Notes: generated from the letters alone by a model not told the origin. 64,000 nucleotides of DNA from Lutibacter litoralis (GCF_014646675.1 NZ_BMNS01000007.1:1-64000), one strand, 5' to 3'; shown: positions 1 to 6,063, counted from the first letter of the stretch. Program-made: numbers and translations.

Positions 1-61
1 ACCGTATATATTAACCTTAATTCTCTCTTTTATTCTTTCTGATTAAGTATCAAATTTATTA

Positions 62-201
62 AAAGACAAACTTAAGCTGTATAAAAGCAATAGCTGTGTT
101 GGTGTCTAACATTAAGGCTATTGCAATAAATAATATTTGTTTTTAAATTTAAACTTTAGACAGTAAGTCAGCTACTGCATTTATACTTTAACGTTATGTG
201 C
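62..201 (+). repeat. attC-like recombination site 0 (end of an upstream cassette)
   Basis: Foldable repeat of about 140 nt. The left arm GTATAAAAGCAATAGC (80-95) pairs with the right arm near 171-186 with two mismatches. An inner stem around TGTCTAA (113-119) pairs with TTTAGACAG near 155-163. The right terminus GTTATGTGC (193-201) is the first nine bases of cassette 1. The left boundary is set by analogy at the AAC ending at 71 and is uncertain, because the cassette it closes lies outside the window. Positions 1-61 would be the tail of that cassette; I see no gene there. Confidence 0.55.
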
Positions 202-264
202 AAGCTGAAAAAGGAAACTGTAACAATAACCCAATTTTTTAGTCCTTAAGAAAACAAAAAACAA

Positions 265-1554
265 ATGAAAAAATTAGCTTTAATATTAATAATAGGAATT
301 GTATTTTCATCGTGTAATCAAAACAAAAAACATACTAAAAGCCCAAAAAGTCAAAACCAAATTGTTCTTGATTCTTTAACAATGAAATTGGATTCCATTC
401 AAAAAAATGGGCAAATAAATGGATTTGCAGTTGCAATGGTTGACCAAAACGGAGTGCTTTATGAGAAAGGCTTTGGGTTAGCTAATCTTGAGACACAAGA
501 GCGATATACGGAAAACACAATACAGCATATTGCTTCGGTTTCTAAAACTTTGATTGGTATAGCTTTAATGAAAGCTAAAGAAATGGGGAAACTAAATTTA
601 GACGACCCAATTCAGGATTATTTGCCATTTAAGGTAATAAACCCAAATTATCCTAATGAAACCATTACTATAAGACAATTAGCGACACATACTTCTGGTA
701 TAAGTGATACTGAAGAACAGTATATGGAAAGAGCTTGGATTCTTACAAAAGACCAAGACTTAACCAAAGTAAGTACAGATTATCCAGCTCAAAGATTGAA
801 CCCATCTGAACTTGATATTCCAATGGAAAAATATTTAAAAGGATACTTGGAGATTAATGGTGCATATTATCAAGATGATAATTACTTAAACTTCAAACCA
901 GGAGAAAGATATAACTATTCAAACATAGGTGCTACATTGTGTGCATTTGTTATTGAAAAAGCAACAGGTCAAGCATTTGATGCATTTACTGAAGAACACA
1001 TTCTAAAACCATTAGAAATGAATTCATCGGGTTGGTCATTAGATAATGTTGATATAAAAAAGCATTCAAGATTATATAGAAATGATAATACACTTCTACC
1101 CTTTTATACAGCCATCACTTATCCTGATGGTATGTTGATTTCATCAAGCAGTGACATGGCTAAATACCTTGCTGAATTAGTTAAAGGTTATTCGGGAGAA
1201 GGGATATTACTTTCAAAAGAAAGCTATAAAGAACTCTTTACAGAGCAATTAGAAGAAAAAAACTTTGAATCACGAAATGCTGGAAATCCTTATAACGGAG
1301 ACTATAGCCCTTCGATATTCATTGGACATAGTGCATTGGGCTATATAGGGCATTCAGGAGGAGATGCAGGTGTAGGAACTTGGATGTATTTTGACAAAGA
1401 GAAAAAAACGGGCAGATACATTGTAATTAATACAGATATGGGAAATGATGAACGAGCGAAGGAACTAGAATATTATGCAGTTTGGGATACAATGAATGAA
1501 TATTTTGATAAACTGAACTTAGAAAAGCCAGCACATAACAATGGCTATAAGTAA
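265..1554 (+). CDS. Serine hydrolase of the beta-lactamase / penicillin-binding-protein fold, lipoprotein (cassette 1)
   Basis: A 429-residue exported protein. The signal sequence ends in a lipobox with the lipidated Cys at residue 17. The SxxK motif S91-V-S-K94 gives the nucleophilic Ser and general base, a Y-S-N motif follows near residue 218, and a late HSGG motif near 365 takes the place of the KTG triad. This is the class C/serine-beta-lactamase-like layout (Pfam Beta-lactamase family, including esterases and D-aminopeptidases). Substrate is not predictable; true beta-lactam hydrolysis is only one option. The gene is the sole cargo of cassette 1. Its last codons (about KPAHNNGYK) are written by the recombination site itself, so the natural C-terminus changes with cassette context. 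I see no nearby alternative start. Confidence 0.88.
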   Translation: MKKLALILIIGIVFSSCNQNKKHTKSPKSQNQIVLDSLTMKLDSIQKNGQINGFAVAMVDQNGVLYEKGFGLANLETQERYTENTIQHIASVSKTLIGIALMKAKEMGKLNLDDPIQDYLPFKVINPNYPNETITIRQLATHTSGISDTEEQYMERAWILTKDQDLTKVSTDYPAQRLNPSELDIPMEKYLKGYLEINGAYYQDDNYLNFKPGERYNYSNIGATLCAFVIEKATGQAFDAFTEEHILKPLEMNSSGWSLDNVDIKKHSRLYRNDNTLLPFYTAITYPDGMLISSSSDMAKYLAELVKGYSGEGILLSKESYKELFTEQLEEKNFESRNAGNPYNGDYSPSIFIGHSALGYIGHSGGDAGVGTWMYFDKEKKTGRYIVINTDMGNDERAKELEYYAVWDTMNEYFDKLNLEKPAHNNGYK

Positions 1555-1665
1555 TTGCTTGTTCTCGCCTACTTCTGAAAATCCTCGCGGATTTTCAGTT
1601 TGGTGTGTACTTGCAAAGTTACGTGCTAATCTACGCAACTACTCATAGCCGATACCGTTGCCAAC
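1531..1665 (+). repeat. attC-like recombination site 1
   Basis: 135 nt. It opens with GCACATAAC (1531-1539), the reverse complement of the start of cassette 1, and closes with GTTGCCAAC (1657-1665), which starts cassette 2. The inner arms GGCTATAAGTAATTGC (1543-1558) and GCAACTACTCATAGCC (1635-1650) pair except at two positions, both A against C on the top strand. Those positions become G-T wobbles on the bottom strand. The centre contains a near-perfect stem CTGAAAATCC / GGATTTTCAG (1575-1598). The spacer beside the right terminus is three bases longer than the left one. It overlaps the stop codon of the preceding gene. Confidence 0.68.
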
Positions 1666-1688
1666 AATATTAACCAAAACACCGCCAA

Positions 1689-2159
1689 ATGAATAGAGTT
1701 TTAATAATCTTATTTTTTATTTCTTTCACAACTTCTGCACAAAAAATCAACAAGAATGTTTATTACAATTATTCTGAAGATGTTGAATTCAGAATTTATT
1801 TACTTAAAAAAGCAAAAATGATTGACAGAGGTTCTGCTAATTATTCGAATACAATTATTGCAGAAAGCGGAAAAAGGTTTGTATCAATAACGTTTGAATT
1901 TAAAAACAACTCTTCAACAAATCAAATAATTGATTTTGAAAAAATATTTATAAAAGACAAGAATTCCGAATTACACCATATAGATTTTGTTGTTATGGCT
2001 ATGAAAATGACAGCAAGAACTAATAAATTACAACAAACACTTAAGCCAAATAAAAAAAGAAAAATATCCGTAGAATTTAGACCTTCATTTGATAAGAATG
2101 AAATTATAAAAACACTTATAATTAACAACGAAATTATTGAATTGGAATATAAAGAATAA
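1689..2159 (+). CDS. Small secreted protein of unknown function (cassette 2)
   Basis: A 156-residue protein with an N-terminal hydrophobic stretch followed by TSAQ, a typical cleavable signal peptide. The rest alternates short hydrophobic strands and polar turns (for example RFVSITFEFKNNSS, then KRKISVEFRPSF). This resembles the small Ig-like/DUF4352-type beta-sandwich domains found in secreted proteins, but I cannot assign a family. It fills cassette 2 completely: the ATG lies 32 nt after the GTT boundary at 1657, and the stop lies 5 nt before the next repeat at 2165. No function can be given from sequence. Confidence 0.7.
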   Translation: MNRVLIILFFISFTTSAQKINKNVYYNYSEDVEFRIYLLKKAKMIDRGSANYSNTIIAESGKRFVSITFEFKNNSSTNQIIDFEKIFIKDKNSELHHIDFVVMAMKMTARTNKLQQTLKPNKKRKISVEFRPSFDKNEIIKTLIINNEIIELEYKE

Positions 2160-2164
2160 AATAC

Positions 2165-2303
2165 TGTTGGCAACACTGTGTATAAAAAATGCTTATTTTA
2201 GTGCTTAACCAAAAGGAAGTGTGTGTTTGCTTTCTTCCGATTTTCGTTCCGAAAATCCTCTGACGCAAACCCGCACTTTTCATACACGAAACCGTTGCCC
2301 ACA
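2165..2303 (+). repeat. attC-like recombination site 2
   Basis: 139 nt. It opens with TGTTGGCAAC (2165-2174), the exact reverse complement of the first ten bases of cassette 2, and closes with GTTGCCCACA (2294-2303), which begins cassette 3. The inner arms TGTATAAAAAATGC and GCACTTTTCATACA pair with the same two A/C top-strand mismatches as site 1. An inner hairpin GATTTTCG-TTC-CGAAAATC sits in the centre. The right spacer is three bases longer than the left (7 against 4). Confidence 0.68.
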
Positions 2304-2315
2304 ATAACGAACACT

Positions 2316-2612
2316 ATGGAAAGAGAAGAACAAGAAAAAAAGAATAACGAGTACTTAAAACAAGAAGCTCAAAAAAGAATACCTGATTATATTCCTTTTA
2401 AAAACGAAAATAGCAAGAACGCATTTGAGTTAGGATTAATAGAGTTGAATAAAAAACATCAGGACTACATTGAAAGTTGCCCTGATGATATTACGTGTGT
2501 TGAGAATTTTATAATTATATTTGATGGAGGTTACTCTTTTAAGGAAGAATCTTTATTATCAGATGAATTACGATTAGATATAACTAATTTTTTGAATACC
2601 TTACCATCGTGA
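2316..2612 (+). CDS. Small hypothetical protein (cassette 3)
   Basis: A 98-residue, strongly charged, Glu/Lys-rich soluble protein with no signal peptide and no recognised domain. The start at 2316 is preferred over an in-frame upstream ATG at 2223, because everything between the two lies inside the attC-like repeat. From 2316 the gene starts 22 nt after the cassette boundary, as cassette genes do. It contains one pair of cysteines (CPDDITC). The cassette carries a further 175 nt after the stop before the next repeat, which is long for this array. Confidence 0.55.
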   Translation: MEREEQEKKNNEYLKQEAQKRIPDYIPFKNENSKNAFELGLIELNKKHQDYIESCPDDITCVENFIIIFDGGYSFKEESLLSDELRLDITNFLNTLPS

Positions 2613-2677
2613 GATTTTGGAAAATATTTAGTACAATATTCATTATACATTTGAATGAAATTATCGTGAGAAATCAT
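2531..2677 (-). CDS. Possible antisense small ORF in the tail of cassette 3
   Basis: The reverse strand from about 2787 to 2531 is open. Between about 2787 and 2612 it reads like protein (balanced composition, aromatic residues in strand-like runs), while the forward strand there is non-coding. No convincing start lies at the beginning of the good stretch; the first in-frame ATG is at 2677, giving 48 residues that overlap the 3' end of the forward gene. It may be a reverse-oriented cassette gene with a non-ATG start, the 3' part of an older gene, or chance. No family recognised. Confidence 0.2.
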   Translation of the reverse strand: MISHDNFIQMYNEYCTKYFPKSHDGKVFKKLVISNRNSSDNKDSSLKE

Positions 2678-2787
2678 AAAGGAAATATTATCTGTTAGAT
2701 TGACATATCGAACCCAATTACCTTCAACGAAAATTTGAGTAGGATTATTATTTATGACAGATTCAGAACAACCTTTACGATTATTAC

Positions 2788-2922
2788 TGTGGGCAACACT
2801 GCGTATAAAAAATAGCTTCCTATTGCGAAACCAAAGTTTTATGCTGTTAAAAAATCTGTTTACTAATCCGAAATTCTGTGTGTTTTTTATGCTACTTTTC
2901 ATACTCTAAATCGTTGTACAAC
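2788..2922 (+). repeat. attC-like recombination site 3
   Basis: 135 nt. It opens with TGTGGGCAAC (2788-2797), the exact reverse complement of the first ten bases of cassette 3, and closes with GTTGTACAAC (2913-2922), the start of a fourth cassette. The arms GTATAAAAAATAGC and GCTACTTTTCATAC again differ from perfect pairing at the same two positions, A against C on the top strand. The right spacer is three bases longer than the left (8 against 5). The next cassette is lost beyond 2926 because of the IS. Confidence 0.68.
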
Positions 2923-2965
2923 ATTCTGACTCGTCCTGAATAAAGGCTACATAATTTTAAACATT

Positions 2966-3331
2966 ATGTATAAAAACGACAGAGTAACCAGACGTTACAG
3001 CGAACCTTTTAAATTAAAAATTTTAGCCGAACTTAGTACTGGAAAGTATAATAAGTATCAACTTGGTAAACTTTATGGGATTGCTCCTACTACCATCAAT
3101 GAATGGATTAGAAAATATGACCGTAAAGACCTTATGAACACAAGAGTTATGGTAGAAACTAATGATGAAATATCACGAATAAAAGCACTTCAAAAAGAGA
3201 TTGAACAACTCAAAAAACTACTTCTTAAAAAAGATTTAGACCAAATGGTAGAAGAATCTTATTTAGAAGTTGCTGCTAAAAAACTAGGCTACAAAAATGT
3301 ATTAGAACTTAAAAAAAAACTAAATATTTAG
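2966..3331 (+). CDS. IS3-family transposase OrfA (HTH protein)
   Basis: 121 residues. The N-terminal half carries the helix-turn-helix of the Transposase_8/HTH type (YSEPFKLKILAELSTGKY, then YGIAPTTINEWIRKYD). The C-terminal half is a leucine-rich coiled coil (ALQKEIEQLKKLLLKKD), as in OrfA proteins that bind the IS ends and dimerise. The frame ends a few codons after a nine-A run, where -1 slippage would fuse it to OrfB and give the full OrfAB transposase. Confidence 0.92.
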   Translation: MYKNDRVTRRYSEPFKLKILAELSTGKYNKYQLGKLYGIAPTTINEWIRKYDRKDLMNTRVMVETNDEISRIKALQKEIEQLKKLLLKKDLDQMVEESYLEVAAKKLGYKNVLELKKKLNI

Positions 3332-4188
3332 CTTTAGGTATTGCAATAGACAAAAACAAAGGATTTGCATCAATTTCTAATATTTGTGAATGTTTTAACC
3401 TCAAAAGAGATGCTTATTATAAATACAAAAACAGAGCTGATAAACGTATTCTAATAGAGCAACAAATCATTCAGATCGTTAAGAAAAGACGCAAATCCTT
3501 ACCTAGAGAAGGCGTTAGAAAACTTATCAAGTCCTTGAACCTGGAGTTTAAAAAACAAAACCTAAAAGTAGGTAGAGACACCTTATTTAAAGTACTTAGA
3601 GAGAATAATATGCTAACATTAAGAAAGAAATATAGTTGTAGAACTACAAATTCTTATCACAGATTTTATAAGTATAACAATATGATTAAAGATATGGAAG
3701 TCACAAAACCAAATCAAGTTTGGGCAGCTGATATAACATACATCAGAACCTTAAATGGATTCTGTTATTTAGCGCTCATTACAGATATGTATTCAAGGAA
3801 AATTGTAGGATACGACCTAAGTGACAGTTTAGAACTTAAAGGTTGTGTGAGAGCTCTTAATAAAGCCGTATATCAAGCTAAAAACATCAAAGGTCTTATT
3901 CATCATTCAGACAGGGGAATTCAATATTGCAGCAATGTATACACTCAAATCCTAAAAAGAAAGAAAATAAACATTAGCATGACAGAGGAAAATCATTGTT
4001 ATGAAAACGCACTAGCTGAAAGAGTTAACGGAATATTGAAAGATGAATTCTACCTAGATCAAACCTTTATGAATACAGAACACGCTAAAAGAGCTGCAAA
4101 AAATGCAATTAAATTATACAACCAAATAAGATTACACTTATCTTTAGACTTTAAAACACCAAATATGGTATATAAATTATCAGCTTAA
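3313..4188 (+). CDS. IS3-family transposase OrfB (DDE integrase core), made by -1 frameshift
   Basis: The reading frame opens after a stop at 3310 and runs through to 4188, so coding begins inside the slippery A run rather than at the internal ATG at 3535. The rve integrase core shows the three catalytic acids: D in WAADITYIR, D in HHSDRGIQY, and E in NALAERVNGILKDEF. The HTH_21-type region lies upstream (RREGV-like, here LPREGVRKLIKSL). No internal stop or frameshift is seen beyond the programmed one, so the element looks active. Confidence 0.9.
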   Translation, partial: KKTKYLALGIAIDKNKGFASISNICECFNLKRDAYYKYKNRADKRILIEQQIIQIVKKRRKSLPREGVRKLIKSLNLEFKKQNLKVGRDTLFKVLRENNMLTLRKKYSCRTTNSYHRFYKYNNMIKDMEVTKPNQVWAADITYIRTLNGFCYLALITDMYSRKIVGYDLSDSLELKGCVRALNKAVYQAKNIKGLIHHSDRGIQYCSNVYTQILKRKKINISMTEENHCYENALAERVNGILKDEFYLDQTFMNTEHAKRAAKNAIKLYNQIRLHLSLDFKTPNMVYKLSA

Positions 4189-4228
4189 ATTCAATTTTAA
4201 CCTGTAGCCATATTTCAGGACTAGACAT

Positions 4229-4282
4229 CCTTTAGAAACAGAAAGAAGATTATTAAAAAACAAGATTAAACGAGCCGCTTAA
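4229..4282 (+). pseudogene. 3' remnant of an unidentified gene, cut by the IS
   Basis: Directly after the right IS end, a frame reads about 17 residues (PLETERRLLKNKI, then KRAA) and stops at 4280-4282. Its charged, helix-forming composition resembles a real C-terminus, and it is followed by a weak hairpin with a T run near 4262-4299. I could not identify the parent gene. It may be the last part of an interrupted chromosomal gene whose 5' part was deleted, or chance. Confidence 0.35.
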
Positions 4283-4320
4283 ATTTGTAATCTTTTTTGT
4301 AGGAATACCAGTCTATTATA

Positions 4321-4632
4321 TTAATTCTGACAATCTTCTAAACCCCATTTATCTAGACTTCTTAAAATATCCTCTAGTGATTTTCCTCTATTAGTTAAGC
4401 TGTATTCTACTTTGGGCGGAACTACAGGAAAAACTTTTCTGGATATAAGCCCATCTTTTTCCAAATCTCTTACGGTTTGGGTAAACATTTTATTTGAAAT
4501 CTCTGGAATTTTCTTTTGCAATATTCCTGAACGCAGATCGCCTTCTAATAGATGAAATAAAATTAAAGGTTTCCATTTTGTTCCTATTAAATTCATTGTG
4601 TAATTTAAAGGGCAACTATTTTTTTTGTTCAA
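4321..4632 (-). CDS. HxlR-family winged-helix transcriptional regulator
   Basis: 103 residues, the usual length for the family. The N-terminal Cys (CPLNYTMNLIGTKWKPLILFHL) is the conserved, often redox- or electrophile-sensing, cysteine of HxlR/YodB/MarR-like regulators. The wing follows (KMFTQTVRDLEKDGLISRKVF, then PKVEYSLTNRG). It is divergently transcribed from the VOC protein gene at 4753, and a 15-bp palindrome lies between them, so it probably represses that gene and itself. Confidence 0.92.
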   Translation of the reverse strand: MNKKNSCPLNYTMNLIGTKWKPLILFHLLEGDLRSGILQKKIPEISNKMFTQTVRDLEKDGLISRKVFPVVPPKVEYSLTNRGKSLEDILRSLDKWGLEDCQN

Positions 4633-4703
4633 ATTTTTTATTTATGGTATTGATTATCACTATTTTACTCGTTTAGGTAACTATACTACTTTTTTGTAAG
4701 TTA

Positions 4704-4734
4704 TTGCCTATTAGGCAAATATAATCTATTTTTG
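4704..4734. promoter_or_regulatory. Divergent promoter pair with palindromic operator
   Basis: The palindrome TTGCCTA-T-TAGGCAA (4704-4718) lies between two Bacteroidota -7 elements: TATTTTTG on the forward strand (4727-4734, for the VOC gene) and TATATTTG on the reverse strand (4716-4723, for hxlR). The operator covers the forward -33 TTG and touches the reverse -7, the expected place for a repressor that shuts off both genes. Binding by the neighbouring HxlR protein is inferred. Confidence 0.55.
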
Positions 4735-4752
4735 CAATCTAAAATATAATTT

Positions 4753-5265
4753 ATGACAACTATTAAAAATTACCCAAAATCATTTTCACATATTGGAATC
4801 ACAGTTCCAAATATAAAAGAAGCTGTAAAATTCTATTCAGAAGTAATGGGCTGGTATATAATTATGGAGCCTTCAAAAGTCAAAAAGGAAAAGGAAACTG
4901 CCATTGGTCAAATGTGTATTGATGTTTTCGGAGATAATTGGACCGAATTTGAAATTGCTCATTTAGCAACTTCTGACGGAATTGGAATAGAATTATTTTC
5001 TTTTCCGAATGGAATTAAAGAAGCACCTGAATTTAATCCTTTCAATACTGGTCTATTTCATTTTTGTATACAAGACCCAAATATTGAAGAACTGATTGAT
5101 AAAATTTTGGATTATGGTGGAAAACAAAGAATGCCAATAAGAGAATACTATCCGAATGACAAGCCTTTCAAAATGTGTTATGTGGAAGATCCATTTGGAA
5201 TTGTTTTTGAAATCTATACTCATAGTTATGAACTAACATATTCTTCTGGTGCCTATTCAAAATAA
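4753..5265 (+). CDS. VOC-family (glyoxalase/bleomycin resistance/dioxygenase) protein
   Basis: 170 residues with one vicinal-oxygen-chelate unit: the first half starts FSHIGITVPNIKEAVKFYSEVMGW and the second holds LFHFCIQDPNIEELIDKI, ending EDPFGIVFEIYTHSYE. Candidate metal ligands are the His of SHIG, the His of LFHF and the Glu of FEIYTHS. The family includes lyases, dioxygenases and resistance proteins; the exact reaction is unknown. The divergent HxlR regulator suggests induction by a reactive or aromatic compound. Confidence 0.85.
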   Translation: MTTIKNYPKSFSHIGITVPNIKEAVKFYSEVMGWYIIMEPSKVKKEKETAIGQMCIDVFGDNWTEFEIAHLATSDGIGIELFSFPNGIKEAPEFNPFNTGLFHFCIQDPNIEELIDKILDYGGKQRMPIREYYPNDKPFKMCYVEDPFGIVFEIYTHSYELTYSSGAYSK

Positions 5266-5340
5266 AAAAGCCAATTGTCAACAAAGAACTTAGTTAAAAA
5301 ATAAGTACATATTTCATTGTTTCTTGGCATTATAATTCAA

Positions 5341-5370
5341 AGTCTATTATAAATTTTAATAGACTTTTTT
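5341..5370 (+). terminator. Rho-independent terminator after the VOC gene
   Basis: Stem AGTCTATTA / TAATAGACT with a 7-nt loop, followed by a T run (5364-5370). It lies 75 nt after the VOC stop. Confidence 0.65.
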
Positions 5371-5410
5371 GTTAATTTTTAGGATTAATTTACTTTAAAA
5401 CAGGGTACAT

Positions 5411-5446
5411 CAATTTTTAACTTGTAGCTATATTTAAGGATGGGAT
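5411..5446 (+). repeat. Degenerate solo right end of the same IS family
   Basis: The stretch CAATTTTTAACTTGTAGC (5411-5428), continuing TATATTTAAGGATGGGATA, matches the right terminus of the intact IS (CAATTTTAACCTGTAGCC, then ATATTTCAGGACTAGACA, about 4192-4227) with scattered changes. No transposase sequence adjoins it. It therefore looks like an old scar of a related element 1.2 kb from the intact copy. Confidence 0.5.
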
Positions 5447-5457
5447 AGTCTAAAACC

Positions 5458-6036
5458 TTAATTTTCGTATGAATGTTTGTAGGCTTCACCGCTAACAATC
5501 TTAAGTATATCTTCCTCAACACTTTCTCTTGGATATTCAACAAAACGACCAATTTCTGTGTCATTTTTGTAAAAAATAAAAGTAGGAACTCTAAAAACAT
5601 TTAAACCTTCTTGTAAATTATCAGGTGTTTTTTTAGTACGATCTACCGCAACCATTTCTAAATTTTGATATTGAAAATCTGTGGCATCTAAAATTTTATA
5701 TAAAACAGGTGTTTGTTCTTGACTATCTCCACACCAAGTTCCCATGAAAGCTTTAATAGTTACGTTTTTTAGCAATGGTTTTAAGGTGGTAATGGTTTCA
5801 GTATTTAATTCATAGTTTTCATAATTAAAAGTAAACCAATCATTAAAAGGAGCTTCTAAAAAATTACTTTTAGCAGTTATACCAATTAAATTTCCATGAG
5901 CATCAATAGTAGGTGATGGTATTTGTATTTCTGGAACAGCAGGAGGTTTTGGAGTTGTAGTGGTTGTTGATTTTTGCTGACTACCACAGCTAAGGTTTAA
6001 AGCCAATACACAAATAATTAAAGTTAGTTTTTTCAT
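5458..6036 (-). CDS. Thioredoxin-fold lipoprotein with a WCGDS active site
   Basis: 192 residues. A signal peptide with lipobox places the lipidated Cys at residue 17; a Thr/Pro-rich linker follows, then a thioredoxin fold from about residue 80. The active site is W101-C102-G-D-S, with only one of the two CxxC cysteines, so it cannot work as a normal dithiol reductase. The cis-Pro motif (RVPTFIFY) is present. WCGDS proteins are common in Bacteroidota and are of unsettled role; a monothiol redox or sensing function in the cell envelope is likely. Confidence 0.82.
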   Translation of the reverse strand: MKKLTLIICVLALNLSCGSQQKSTTTTTPKPPAVPEIQIPSPTIDAHGNLIGITAKSNFLEAPFNDWFTFNYENYELNTETITTLKPLLKNVTIKAFMGTWCGDSQEQTPVLYKILDATDFQYQNLEMVAVDRTKKTPDNLQEGLNVFRVPTFIFYKNDTEIGRFVEYPRESVEEDILKIVSGEAYKHSYEN

Positions 6037-6063
6037 AAATTATTTATTTTTTGTGAAAATTAA

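Larger units (their letters stand above)
62..2926 (+). mobile_element. Integron-like gene cassette array without a visible integrase
   Basis: Four long imperfect palindromes (about 62-201, 1531-1665, 2165-2303 and 2788-2922) separate three complete cassettes (193-1656, 1657-2293, 2294-2912). Each cassette holds one forward gene ending just before or inside the repeat. The first bases of each cassette are the exact reverse complement of the bases opening its terminal repeat: GTTATGTGC with GCACATAAC, GTTGCCAACA with TGTTGGCAAC, GTTGCCCACA with TGTGGGCAAC. This is what recombination inside the GTT-led R box of an attC site would produce, because a circularised cassette rebuilds one complete hairpin. 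The repeat pattern is seen directly. Equivalence to integron attC sites is inferred. No integrase or attI is in the window. A fourth cassette starts at 2913 and is cut by an IS at 2927. Confidence 0.7.
2927..4227 (+). mobile_element. IS3-family insertion sequence, apparently intact
   Basis: About 1.3 kb, bounded by imperfect inverted repeats. The left end starts TGACTCGTCCTGAA at 2927. The right end, read in reverse from 4227, starts TGTCTAGTCCTGAA; both then continue to GGCTACA. It encodes OrfA (2966-3331) and OrfB, overlapping in the -1 frame through a run of nine A (3311-3319), the usual A_AAA_AAA slippery site of the family. I see no matching target duplication of 3-5 bp in the flanks (left ends ATTC, right begins TCCT), so the insertion may have been followed by a deletion. 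It interrupts the fourth cassette 14 bp after its start. Confidence 0.9.

Noticed and set aside
1922-2176. Reverse ORF opposite the cassette 2 gene
   Set aside because: Shadow of the forward gene, low-complexity hydrophobic translation, starts in the repeat.
2223-2315. N-terminal extension of the cassette 3 gene to 2223
   Set aside because: These 31 codons lie entirely inside the attC-like site; the ATG at 2316 is the natural start.
62-2922. Reading the long palindromes as simple terminators or ordinary REP elements
   Set aside because: Their size (135-140 nt), GTT/AAC ends, position after every gene of the array and cassette-specific complementary ends are not explained by terminators or REP elements.
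3535-4188. OrfB starting at the internal ATG 3535
   Set aside because: The same frame is open and codes for conserved transposase sequence back to the slippery A run; OrfB is made by frameshift.
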